Assembly: GCF_017354985.1 (NCBI RefSeq)
Contig: NZ_CP071501.1
Coordinates: 3,511,001 to 3,575,000, forward strand
Direction of reading: 5' to 3'
Source: Shewanella cyperi
Lineage (GTDB): Bacteria > Pseudomonadota > Gammaproteobacteria > Enterobacterales > Shewanellaceae
DNA length: 64,000 bases
Shown: piece after piece, positions 17,725 to 26,007 of the stretch
How the letters are laid out: each line of letters opens with the position of its first letter
Position numbering within the stretch: position 1 is the first letter of the stretch
Made by a program: the position numbers and the translations under genes
Notes under the pieces: model-generated
What the model saw: the letters and a program-made list of their open reading frames with translations, nothing else
Database searches by the model: none
Told to the model about the DNA's origin: nothing

Positions 17725-19452
17725 TCAGTGACGCGACTGTGACAGCAGGGGACGGATCAGATTTTGCTCAAACTCTTCCACCGTCAGCGGCTTGCTGTAC
17801 AGATAGCCCTGCAACAGATCGCAGCCCCTGTCACGGCAGAATTTTGCCTGCTCTTCGGTTTCTATGCCTTCGGCCACGGCAATGACGTCAAAACCACGGG
17901 CAAAGTTGATAAGGGCCGACAATAAGCGACAGCCCTTGTCGTCCTTGCCGACTGTGGCAACGAAACTCTTGTCAATTTTAAGCACCTGAATCGGAAAATG
18001 CCGCAGATGCTCCAACGAAGAGAAGCCGGTGCCAAAGTCATCCAGGGCCAGAGTCACTCCCAGGGCGACCACCTGCTCCAGCTCCCTGGCCAATTGCTTG
18101 GGCTCTTCTATCAGGGCATTTTCGGTGATTTCCAACTCAAGCAGTTGTGGTGGCAGGCCACTTAAGTCCAAAGCCCCCTTGATTTTGTCACTCAGGGACT
18201 CACCGCCTATCTGGGATGCCGACAGGTTAATGGCCACGGGCAAGGCCTGGCCTGAATCAGCGAGCAACAACTGCCAGGTTCGGGTCTGTTTCAGCGCCGT
18301 GTACAGCACCCAGTTGCCTATGTCCTCCATCATGCCGATTTCCTCGGCAACCGGCAGAAAAGCATCGGGGCCCAGGAGGCCATCTTCGGGATGCATCCAG
18401 CGCAGCAGCGCCTCCATCCCCATCAAACGCCCGCTGACGGCATCAAACTTACCTTGGTAATACAGGCGCAATTCATTATTTTTTATTGCTTTTTTAAGCC
18501 CTTGCTCAATGCGGTTGCGCTGGCGCACCTCCCTGTCCAGCTCTTCAGAGTAAAATTGCGCCTGGTTGCGGCCCAGCTTTTTCGCTCTATACATGGCAAT
18601 ATCGGCGCACTTGAGCAGCTCAGATGCCGAATCTGCGGACTCCCCGTACATGGCGATCCCCAGGCTGGCGCTGATCATGATTTCGGTTTCGCCAATGTGG
18701 AAGGAATCTTCAAAAGCTTTCAGCAGGCGCTTGGCCAGACTGAGGGGAAAATAACGCCCCTCCTGCTCGGTTACCAGTACCACAAACTCATCACCACCAA
18801 TGCGGGCAATAAGATCGCTTTCCCGTACCACCTTGCTGAGACGGCTGGCCACTTCCACCAACAATATGTCGCCCATCTGATGCCCCAGGGTGTCATTGAT
18901 ACCCTTAAAATCATCAAGATCGAGCAGGATTACCGCCAGCATATCTCTCTGACGTTTAACCTGGCTCAAGGCCCGGTTAAGACAAAGCTCAAAACCATAG
19001 CGGTTAACCAGCTTGGTCAGGGAGTCGTGCTCGGCCAGTTCCTTCAATTTTTCATGGCTGATGCGCAGCGCCTGGGCCATGGCACTGCGCTGTTTGGCAT
19101 TGCGGATGGAGCGGGTAAGGCGGCCGGACGTCACTTCATCCTTGAGCAAAAAATCCTGGGCCCCCAATTCGATGCAACGCTCGGCCAGACGTTCGTCCTC
19201 ATAACGGCTGATCATCACCACAGCGGTCTGATCGAGGGAGGTACGGTTAAGATGGGTCAACACCTCCAGACCATTGGCATCCGGCAGCAGGTAGTCCAGC
19301 AAAATCCCGTCGAAGTGACGTCGCGCGGCCATGTCCAGTCCTTCCTTGGCACAATTGGCCTCGGTCACGTGAAAACGATGCACAGATTGGCCCAGCGCCC
19401 TCACTATGGCTTCTCTATCGACCTCATCATCATCGATCAGCAAGAGTCTCAT
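17725..19452 (-). CDS. Receiver-GGDEF-EAL response regulator (c-di-GMP turnover)
   Basis: A 575-residue protein. The receiver (1-120) has LLIDDDE, phospho-acceptor Asp53 in LLDYLLPDANG, and LLKDE. The GGDEF domain (about 135-300) has an intact GGDEF at 219-223 and an inhibitory-site RESD at 210-213, as in product-inhibited diguanylate cyclases. The EAL domain (about 315-565) has EALLR at 347, NLSASQ, ELEITENALI, DDFGTGFSSL, LKID and AEGIETEEQ, all needed for hydrolysis. Both activities could be real, switched by phosphorylation. It is the last of three same-strand signalling genes, 12 nt after the single receiver, and is followed by rimK. Confidence 0.92.
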   Translation of the reverse strand: MRLLLIDDDEVDREAIVRALGQSVHRFHVTEANCAKEGLDMAARRHFDGILLDYLLPDANGLEVLTHLNRTSLDQTAVVMISRYEDERLAERCIELGAQDFLLKDEVTSGRLTRSIRNAKQRSAMAQALRISHEKLKELAEHDSLTKLVNRYGFELCLNRALSQVKRQRDMLAVILLDLDDFKGINDTLGHQMGDILLVEVASRLSKVVRESDLIARIGGDEFVVLVTEQEGRYFPLSLAKRLLKAFEDSFHIGETEIMISASLGIAMYGESADSASELLKCADIAMYRAKKLGRNQAQFYSEELDREVRQRNRIEQGLKKAIKNNELRLYYQGKFDAVSGRLMGMEALLRWMHPEDGLLGPDAFLPVAEEIGMMEDIGNWVLYTALKQTRTWQLLLADSGQALPVAINLSASQIGGESLSDKIKGALDLSGLPPQLLELEITENALIEEPKQLARELEQVVALGVTLALDDFGTGFSSLEHLRHFPIQVLKIDKSFVATVGKDDKGCRLLSALINFARGFDVIAVAEGIETEEQAKFCRDRGCDLLQGYLYSKPLTVEEFEQNLIRPLLSQSRH

Positions 19453-19464
19453 GGTCCTGCTCCT

Positions 19465-19896
19465 TCATAGCTCCGGCAATTCCACAATCCGCCAGTAACC
19501 ATCCAGCATATTGAGAATATTCAGAAACCCATCCTTAATGTCACTTTTGACCATATAACCGGCTACGTTGTAACTGTAGGCCGCGACCTTATCCTCATCG
19601 GCACGGGAAGTGGTCAGCACAAATACCACGGCAGAGGCCAAATCTGGGGCATGACGCAGCTCCCGGAGAAATTCCAGGCCATTCATTCTCGGCATATTGA
19701 GATCCAGTAAAATGATAAACGCACCGGCAATCTCACCCCTGCGCAGCATCTCCAGGGCAGCAACACCATCCCTGGCCCGAACCAGGGGGTTAAGCAGTTT
19801 CAGCTGCCGCATCGCCCGCTCAACCGCCATATAGTCAACATCGTCATCATCAATCAGAAAGATAGTCACCTCGCGGTAACGTTTGGTTGGACTCAT
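19465..19896 (-). CDS. Single-domain response regulator (Rcp1-like)
   Basis: A 143-residue CheY-like receiver without output domain. The acidic pocket FLIDDDDVD, phospho-acceptor Asp65 in ILLDLNMPRMNG, and the Thr/Ser and Lys sites (VLTTS, YMVKSD) are intact. The spacing and PRMNGLEFL pattern resemble the cyanobacterial Rcp1 group, which usually pairs with PAS or phytochrome kinases. It overlaps the upstream kinase gene by 4 nt and precedes the receiver-GGDEF-EAL gene by 12 nt, so it is probably a phosphate intermediate or sink. Confidence 0.9.
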   Translation of the reverse strand: MSPTKRYREVTIFLIDDDDVDYMAVERAMRQLKLLNPLVRARDGVAALEMLRRGEIAGAFIILLDLNMPRMNGLEFLRELRHAPDLASAVVFVLTTSRADEDKVAAYSYNVAGYMVKSDIKDGFLNILNMLDGYWRIVELPEL

Positions 19897-22016
19897 TCCG
19901 CCTCCTTAATCACCAGTGGCCAGGTGAAGAAAAAGCTTGAGCCTCGGCCTTCGGATTCGACCCACACCCGACCACCGTAATGTTCAACGGCTTTCTTCAC
20001 CAGGGAGAGCCCCAGGCCACTGCCTTCCACTTCATCCCTGGGTTTAAGAGTTTGGAATATCGCAAAGACCTTGTCATGGTATTGCGGCTGGATCCCGGGG
20101 CCATCATCGGTCACACAAAAACGGATCATCTCGCCGTCCAGCGCCCAAGTCACATTGATGTGTCCCTGGGGCAAATCATGGTGTTTGATGGCATTGGCAA
20201 ACAGGTTACGGAACACCATTTCCAGCGGCACCCGGGCGGTGATGAAATTCGGCACCATGCCCTCCAGTGTCAGAGAAAAGCCCTCCGGGGGCGCCACCAA
20301 ATTGAAGGTTTCACTGATAAGGTCGGCGCAATTGACCTGATTAAGCTCAGCCTCTATCCGGCCAATGCGGGAAAAAGCCAGCAAACCATCAAGCAACATG
20401 GCCATGCGCTGGATGCGGCTCTTGATCAGCTTCAGGTACTTGCGGGCGTTTTCGCTGGCATTGTCCGCCAGGTCTTCATTCAACCATTCGGCCAGTTGTT
20501 CTATGCCCCGCAGGGGGGATTTGAGATCGTGTGAGGCTATGTAAGCGAAACTGTCGAGCTCCTTGTTTATCCGCTCCAACTCTCTGGTATGCTTGGCTTT
20601 TTGCTCTTCAATACGACGGCGTTCCGACACGTCATTGATGGTGGCCAGCACAGAAATGCCATTGGCAAAGTGGACAGGAGTCAAGCCAACTTCTATGGGC
20701 ACCCGCCGACCATCCTTGGAACGGCCGAAGAGCTCATCCCGCAAAGACATCTTCTTCGCAATGGGATTGGCCAGGTAGCCACACATGTGCTCTTCATGTT
20801 GCTGCTGCAACACGTCCGGCAGCAGCACATTGACACTGCGCCCCAAAAGCTCATCCCGGGCATAACCGAACAACTGTTCCGTATGGGCATTCACCAGGGT
20901 GATCAGGCCGCGGGTATCGGTCATGATTAGTGCGCAGGGCGAGGCTTCAATCACCAGGCGAAAGCGTTTTTCATTGGACAAGATTTCGGTGGCAAACAGC
21001 GATTCCTGGTGCCGGGCCTTGGCGTTATTAAGCAGGAAATAGAGCAGCAAAAGTAAAAATATTGCCACTAAAAAGAGCATCAGCAGACTTTGGACATATT
21101 CCTGCTCGGACACAAAATCGGTACGACTACCGACCTGCAACAACCAGTTGTGCCCCCCAACGTTAATGGTTCTGAGCTGCCTGTAACTCAGAGGGTTATC
21201 CGGGTCGGGATCATTGGTAAACATCAGATTGGCTGCCGTCTGCTCTTCACCATCATAAATACTCAGCACCAGGCGTTCAAAATCCTCCCCTATGATGCCA
21301 TTGATCAGATCCTGCATCCGAAACGCCGCATAAATCACGCCCTTGGCGCGACGTTCAACACTTGCCACATTGTCGTACAAAGGCAGATACATCAAAAAAC
21401 CAGCCTGGGTATCCCGGGCGGTTTCCTGCACCAACACTATCTTGGCCGACACAGCGGAATTGCCCGTCAAAATGGCCCTGTCTATGGCTTCTTTACGTCT
21501 GGCCTCAGAATACATGTCATAACCAAAGGCCCTTTGATTACGCCAATCGAAGGGCTCAAGGTAAAGAATGGAATGGTAAATGGGCCTGTCACCCTCGGGG
21601 TACACCTTGAAATCGGGGAAACCTTCGGCCCGTACCGACTCAATAAAGTTAGTTAATTGGTCTTTGGTTAGAATAACGCTGTATCCCAGGCCCTGGATGC
21701 CGGGGTAATACTGCTGCAATCTGGCGTTCTGGACATAAATTCGCCATTCGTCCCTGGACACCTCATGGGATGACATAAACAAGCCTATGCCACTACGCAG
21801 AACCTGCTCATACACCAACATCCGACTGTCGATGGATCTGGCCAGGGATGCGACCTGGGCATGGAAACGTTCTTCGCCGCGTTCGTTGATATAACGATGA
21901 AACAGGTACCAGGCCGACACACAAAACAGCGCAGAGCCCAGCATGATTAACCACACCGAAGCGGGAGCCCGAAACGGGGTGAACTGGAGTCGTTGCGCTT
22001 GCCTGACATCATCCAT
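19893..22016 (-). CDS. CHASE-PAS sensor histidine kinase
   Basis: About 707 residues. A first transmembrane helix (about residues 20-40) is followed by a periplasmic CHASE domain (about 85-250; PGIQGLGYSVIL, YPEGDRPIYHSILYLEP), a second helix (about 310-335), a PAS domain (about 350-470; EASPCALIMTDTRGLI), a HisKA domain with SHDLKSPLRG holding the phosphorylated His, and a HATPase domain with DDGPGI and GSGLGLSLVKK. The CHASE ligand is unknown. The start is uncertain: the ATG at 22016 is used, with nearby TTG alternatives and no strong ribosome site. It overlaps the receiver gene downstream by 4 nt, so kinase and receiver are surely coexpressed. Confidence 0.88.
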   Translation of the reverse strand: MDDVRQAQRLQFTPFRAPASVWLIMLGSALFCVSAWYLFHRYINERGEERFHAQVASLARSIDSRMLVYEQVLRSGIGLFMSSHEVSRDEWRIYVQNARLQQYYPGIQGLGYSVILTKDQLTNFIESVRAEGFPDFKVYPEGDRPIYHSILYLEPFDWRNQRAFGYDMYSEARRKEAIDRAILTGNSAVSAKIVLVQETARDTQAGFLMYLPLYDNVASVERRAKGVIYAAFRMQDLINGIIGEDFERLVLSIYDGEEQTAANLMFTNDPDPDNPLSYRQLRTINVGGHNWLLQVGSRTDFVSEQEYVQSLLMLFLVAIFLLLLLYFLLNNAKARHQESLFATEILSNEKRFRLVIEASPCALIMTDTRGLITLVNAHTEQLFGYARDELLGRSVNVLLPDVLQQQHEEHMCGYLANPIAKKMSLRDELFGRSKDGRRVPIEVGLTPVHFANGISVLATINDVSERRRIEEQKAKHTRELERINKELDSFAYIASHDLKSPLRGIEQLAEWLNEDLADNASENARKYLKLIKSRIQRMAMLLDGLLAFSRIGRIEAELNQVNCADLISETFNLVAPPEGFSLTLEGMVPNFITARVPLEMVFRNLFANAIKHHDLPQGHINVTWALDGEMIRFCVTDDGPGIQPQYHDKVFAIFQTLKPRDEVEGSGLGLSLVKKAVEHYGGRVWVESEGRGSSFFFTWPLVIKEAE

Positions 22017-22287
22017 AATGGCCAATCGCGTTTCCCTGCCCAAAGGTGAGAGTGCTGACAATAAGTTTTGGCAAGGGCAGAGGAAATTACAAGTTATAAC
22101 CAAGCAAAATACTCAACTATGATGCTTTAGGAGGAGTCACAGCTCTGTCCGACATATTGCCTTCGTTCAGGATGCAAAGTTCTTGGAGCGTATTCAGAAT
22201 TTTTTACTGCTAAAGGCAAAATTTTTTGCTTTTCCACGTTCAATTTATTGGCTAGAAATGCCATTAGGACAGCATGAGGAATTCGTT

Positions 22288-22470
22288 ATGGCTCATATAG
22301 TAGAAGTCGTGCCCAACGATACTGAAATTGAAGAACTGACCTCCCCCAGAAATGCCCAGGCGGCCAAGGCACTCAAGCACAAACGCGAAGTGAAACGGCG
22401 CCTGGAGGATTACCTGGAGCGTGCCGAGTTGCGCAAAGCGCTGGGCACGGATGACGAGGATGATTTCTAA
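22288..22470 (+). CDS. Small PA3496-like protein
   Basis: A 60-residue charged, helical protein: MAHIVEVVPNDTEIEELTSP, then a Lys/Arg/Glu-rich helix (KHKREVKRRLEDYLERAELRK) and an acidic end DDEDDF. This resembles the short proteins named after Pseudomonas PA3496 (putative envelope integrity), an assignment I hold only moderately. GAGGA is 8 nt before the ATG. Upstream in-frame codons to 22183 translate into an AT-rich leader that is unlikely to be coding. Confidence 0.65.
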   Translation: MAHIVEVVPNDTEIEELTSPRNAQAAKALKHKREVKRRLEDYLERAELRKALGTDDEDDF

Positions 22471-22598
22471 CCCCTCGGAGCCGCTATTGCGGCTCCAATC
22501 CTATTCGCGTTAGCCCATTCCATTTCAGTGACTTAATAGCTTAGGTCCTGGTGACAGGCTATCATAAGCCTTCAGATGTTAAGACTTTCGGTGATCCC

Positions 22599-23954
22599 AT
22601 GTCTGCCGCCAGACAACTCTACTGTCAGCAGTTACGCCAGTTTTCAGATACCCTGGTGCAATTGCAGACCCCCATTAAAATTCTCGATGCCATCAAATGG
22701 CCGAGGGAAATGGAGCAACGATTCCTTGCCACCGGTGGCAGCCAGCTGCCGGCCATAGACAAGGGATTTTACGACGCACTGCCCTTGCCTTTTGCCCCCC
22801 ACCAGGTGCAACAGGAGCTAAAGCAGCTCAAGCAAAACATCCACAAGACCCTCGGCAAGCAGGATCCCTTGGGACGTCTGTTGGTGGCCAACGTCGAGCA
22901 ATACCGCCAGGTCATAGACATGCTGACCCACAGGGGAACTCCAACCTTCGGTCGCCTGAGCCAGCAACTATACGGCAGCGCAGACAATAAACTGCATGGG
23001 GATCGCCATACCCTGAGGCAGCTGGGCGACCGGCTGTCCTACATTTTTTCCCTGCCCGCGGCATCCCACATGAACAAGCAGCATCCCAAAAATCTGGATG
23101 CGGCAACCGCAGTGACAGACTTAAGCCAAAGGCTTGGCCGCTATTTCCACAGCGACGAGATGCGGGTACGGTTGAGCGACGGCATAGTGTCCGATGCTGC
23201 TGTGGGTGGCGATACGGTCAAGATCAACAGCAAGGCCATGTTCAGCCAGGCCGATTTGAATGTGTACGAGGTCCACGAAGGTTGGGTACACGTGGGCACC
23301 ACGCTCAATGGTCGGGCCCAACCCCATGCCACCTGGCTCAGCGTTGGCTCGCCCCGGGTGGCCGCCGCCCAGGAAGGACTGGCCGTGCTGTTGGAAATGT
23401 TGACCCTGAGCTCGACCCCGGGCCGTGCCAGGCGCATCAGCGACAGGGTCACTGCCGTCGATATGGCGGAAAAAGGGGCCGACTTTATCGAGGTGTTCCG
23501 TTATTTTCGCGAGCAGGATTTGAGCGAGAAAGACAGCTACCGGGTGACCCAAAGGGTGTTTCGCGGCGGTATGGTGGCCGGCGGCAGCTGCTTCACCAAG
23601 GACATCTCCTATGTACGCGGTTACGTGGAAAACGTTAACTTTATCCGCAGTGCCATCGCCTCCGGCTTACCGGAACTGATCCCCATGCTGTTCCTCGGCA
23701 AGCTGGCCATCGAGGACATACCCACCCTGTACCTGGCCTACCGGGACGGTATACTCACGGCGCCGCGCTACCTGCCGCCCATGTTCGAAGACTACAGTGG
23801 CCTCTATGCCTGGTTTGGCTTCGCCTCCGGACTTGGCAACATCAACCTCAAGGGGGTACAGCGTCACTTCCAGCGCCAGTTCAGGATCCTGCCCAATGTC
23901 GAGCCTCTGTATGCAGGGCAGGAAGAGACGGAATTCGACAGTACGGTCGAATAA
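22599..23954 (+). CDS. QEGLA-motif (DUF1704, MATCAP-like) putative metallocarboxypeptidase
   Basis: About 451 residues. The core holds HEGWVH at 226-231 (zinc-binding His and catalytic Glu, HExxxH type) and QEGLA at 258-262, the motif that names the family, formerly annotated as flavohemoglobin expression-modulating. Eukaryotic relatives (MATCAP) are tyrosine carboxypeptidases acting on tubulin; bacterial substrates are unknown. Other conserved segments are RVFRGGMVAGGSCFTKDISYV and LYLAYRDGIL. The ATG at 22599 was chosen; a GTG at 22551 with a weak ribosome site would add 16 residues. It is probably cytosolic as no signal peptide is present. A bidirectional terminator follows. Confidence 0.8.
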   Translation: MSAARQLYCQQLRQFSDTLVQLQTPIKILDAIKWPREMEQRFLATGGSQLPAIDKGFYDALPLPFAPHQVQQELKQLKQNIHKTLGKQDPLGRLLVANVEQYRQVIDMLTHRGTPTFGRLSQQLYGSADNKLHGDRHTLRQLGDRLSYIFSLPAASHMNKQHPKNLDAATAVTDLSQRLGRYFHSDEMRVRLSDGIVSDAAVGGDTVKINSKAMFSQADLNVYEVHEGWVHVGTTLNGRAQPHATWLSVGSPRVAAAQEGLAVLLEMLTLSSTPGRARRISDRVTAVDMAEKGADFIEVFRYFREQDLSEKDSYRVTQRVFRGGMVAGGSCFTKDISYVRGYVENVNFIRSAIASGLPELIPMLFLGKLAIEDIPTLYLAYRDGILTAPRYLPPMFEDYSGLYAWFGFASGLGNINLKGVQRHFQRQFRILPNVEPLYAGQEETEFDSTVE

Positions 23955-23955
23955 T

Positions 23956-23983
23956 AAAAAAGGATGCCATGGCATCCTTTTTT
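23956..23983 (+). terminator. Bidirectional rho-independent terminator
   Basis: AAAAAAGGATGC with GCATCCTTTTTT around a 4-nt loop. It serves the convergent QEGLA and symporter genes. Confidence 0.92.
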
Positions 23984-23997
23984 ATTGGCAAACCGGC

Positions 23998-25377
23998 TTA
24001 TTTGGCCGCTTGCGCCTGGGCCGCCAGTTGACGCTTCTGCACGAAGTACTCCCGGGTCAGTCCGAATACGACTGGGCTGAGCAGTGTCAGGGCAATCAGG
24101 TTGGGGATAGCCATCATGGCATTGAGCGTGTCCGCCAGCAACCAGATGAAGTCCAGAGAGCTGATGGCGCCCAGTGGCACCACCAGGGTCCAGAGCAGCC
24201 GGAATGGCTTGATGGCTTTCACGCCCAGCAGGTACTGGACACACTTCTCACTGTAAAAACTCCAACCAAGGATGGTGGTGAAGGCGAAGATAGCCAGCGC
24301 CACCGCCACTATGTAGTCACCAAATGGCAGTGCATGGGAGAAGGCGTAGGAAGTCAGCGCCGAACCGTTCTCGCCTGAGGTCCAGCTACCGGATACCACA
24401 ATCGCCAGGCCGGTAATGGAGCAGACGATAATGGTATCGATAAAGGTCCCCAGCATGGCCACCAGGCCCTGAGCCACGGGATTCTTGGTTTGGGCCGCCG
24501 CATGGGCTATGGGGGCGCTGCCAAGACCAGCCTCATTGGAGAACACGCCACGTGCTACCCCAAAGCGGATCGCCGCCCATACAGCTGAACCGGCAAAGCC
24601 GCCCTGAGCCGCCACCGGGGTGAAGGCACTCTTGACTATCAACAGCAAGGCCGCAGGCAGTTGGTCTATGTACACAATCAGCACGGCCGCACCGGCAGTG
24701 ATATAGAAAATGGTCATCAGGGGCACCAGCTTGCCCGCCACTTCGGCGATACGCTTGATCCCCCCCATCAGCACCAGGCCAACCAGGATCATCATCACCA
24801 CGCCCGTTACCCAGGGCTGAACCCCAAAGTTAGTTTCCAAGGCGGCAGCGACCGAGTTGGCCTGCACAGTATTGCCGATCCCGAAACCGGCGAACGAGCC
24901 AAACAGGGCAAAGGCGGTACCGAGCCAGGCCCACTTACTGCCCAGACCGTTCTTGATGTAGTACATGGGGCCGCCAACGTGGTTGCCGTTATCGTCCACC
25001 TCGCGGTATTTGACCGCCAATACCGCCTCGGAAAACTTGGTGGCCATACCCACCAGCGCGGTACACCACATCCAGAACAGGGCGCCGGGGCCGCCGACAA
25101 AAATAGCGGTGGCCACACCGGCAATGTTCCCTGTACCTATGGTGGCCGAAAGAGAAGTCATCAGGGCGTTGAAGGGACTTATCTCACCTTGGGTTTCCCC
25201 CTCTTTGGAGGAAGTGCGACCGGACCAAAGCAGACGAAACCCTGTGCCCAGTTTAAGTATCGGCATTAGCCGCAGGCCAAGGGAGAGAAACAGACCAACG
25301 CCCAGGATCATGACCAGCATGGGTGTGCCCCACACCACACCATTGATCATATTTACAAATGCAGTTAAGGCTTCCAT
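23998..25377 (-). CDS. Alanine/glycine:cation symporter (AGCS family)
   Basis: A 459-residue inner-membrane Na+ or H+ coupled amino-acid importer with about 11 hydrophobic helices. Family signatures are SATIGTGNIAGVATAIFVGGPGA, GGPMYYI, and GVFSNEAGLGSAPIAHAAA. The ATG at 25377 follows GAGGTG; the reading frame stays open about 70 codons further up, but that segment lacks symporter similarity and is probably leader. I looked for a glycine riboswitch upstream, as occurs before many such genes, and saw none. Confidence 0.93.
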   Translation of the reverse strand: MEALTAFVNMINGVVWGTPMLVMILGVGLFLSLGLRLMPILKLGTGFRLLWSGRTSSKEGETQGEISPFNALMTSLSATIGTGNIAGVATAIFVGGPGALFWMWCTALVGMATKFSEAVLAVKYREVDDNGNHVGGPMYYIKNGLGSKWAWLGTAFALFGSFAGFGIGNTVQANSVAAALETNFGVQPWVTGVVMMILVGLVLMGGIKRIAEVAGKLVPLMTIFYITAGAAVLIVYIDQLPAALLLIVKSAFTPVAAQGGFAGSAVWAAIRFGVARGVFSNEAGLGSAPIAHAAAQTKNPVAQGLVAMLGTFIDTIIVCSITGLAIVVSGSWTSGENGSALTSYAFSHALPFGDYIVAVALAIFAFTTILGWSFYSEKCVQYLLGVKAIKPFRLLWTLVVPLGAISSLDFIWLLADTLNAMMAIPNLIALTLLSPVVFGLTREYFVQKRQLAAQAQAAK

Positions 25378-25865
25378 TCGCACCTCATGGTAATTATCGA
25401 ATTTATTGTTATTGGCAAAGGCCATGTCTCTGGGAACAAGGCCATAAAGAGCCCCAGAGTACAACGAAAAGTTAACAATTGAAAACCAACTCTGCTCATG
25501 CAGATCCCTGGATAGTAAGTGAACACCCTGGCAGTTCAAAAAAGCAGCAATCGAATCGTGGCGCCACAGACGTATTTTTTCCACAGCCGCCCCTTGGCAG
25601 CCGAGACAGGATCAAGGGTGGGATTTTGCTTGTCTACGACCCAAAGCGCGGAATTTAAAACCAAAATAAATAGATTTTTATGCAGATAATGGATTACTGA
25701 ATATCAGATGCGCCAATGAAAACATCAACCTTTATTTGGCTACCATGCTGTTTATGCAATCAAAAAGTCCGCAAGACTCGCCGCTGGAGCAAATAGAGAC
25801 TCAAGTTGCATTCAATGGCTGAAAAATCGCCCATCCGATAATGAAAAACTCCGTTCTCATGGCAA

Positions 25866-25887
25866 ATTTGAAATAAAAGTTTCAAAT
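25866..25887. promoter_or_regulatory. Inverted repeat upstream of the secreted nuclease gene
   Basis: Perfect 8-bp arms, ATTTGAAA and TTTCAAAT, separated by 6 nt, just upstream of the candidate -35 box. Its position fits an operator; the regulator is unknown. Confidence 0.4.
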
Positions 25888-25897
25888 AAACAATGCA

Positions 25898-25925
25898 TTA
25901 ACACGTAATTTAATTGTGGCATACT
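25898..25925 (+). promoter_or_regulatory. Candidate sigma-70 promoter of the nuclease gene
   Basis: TTAACA at 25898-25903 and CATACT at 25920-25925 with a 16-bp spacer, giving five of six and four of six consensus matches. It lies about 80 nt before the chosen start. Confidence 0.4.
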
Positions 25926-26007
25926 CGCCGCCGCGAAAGCACCTCAAATGGACTTGCAGGAATTCAATACGCAGGATGCCAAAACTATAAGTGCGAGACC
26001 TACTAGG

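Larger units (their letters stand above)
25378..26007. other. Divergent intergenic region, 630 bp
   Basis: The half near the symporter gene keeps an open frame on the minus strand but shows no recognisable protein; it also forms a hairpin with arms CTCTGGG and CCCAGAG. The half near the nuclease gene is AT-rich and contains an 8-bp inverted repeat and a plausible sigma-70 promoter (both listed). I see no RNA gene. Confidence 0.5.

Noticed and set aside
25378..25620. Possible glycine riboswitch before the alanine/glycine symporter
   Set aside because: Checked on the minus strand; the conserved paired core and the GGAGAG and CTCAGG blocks are not present.
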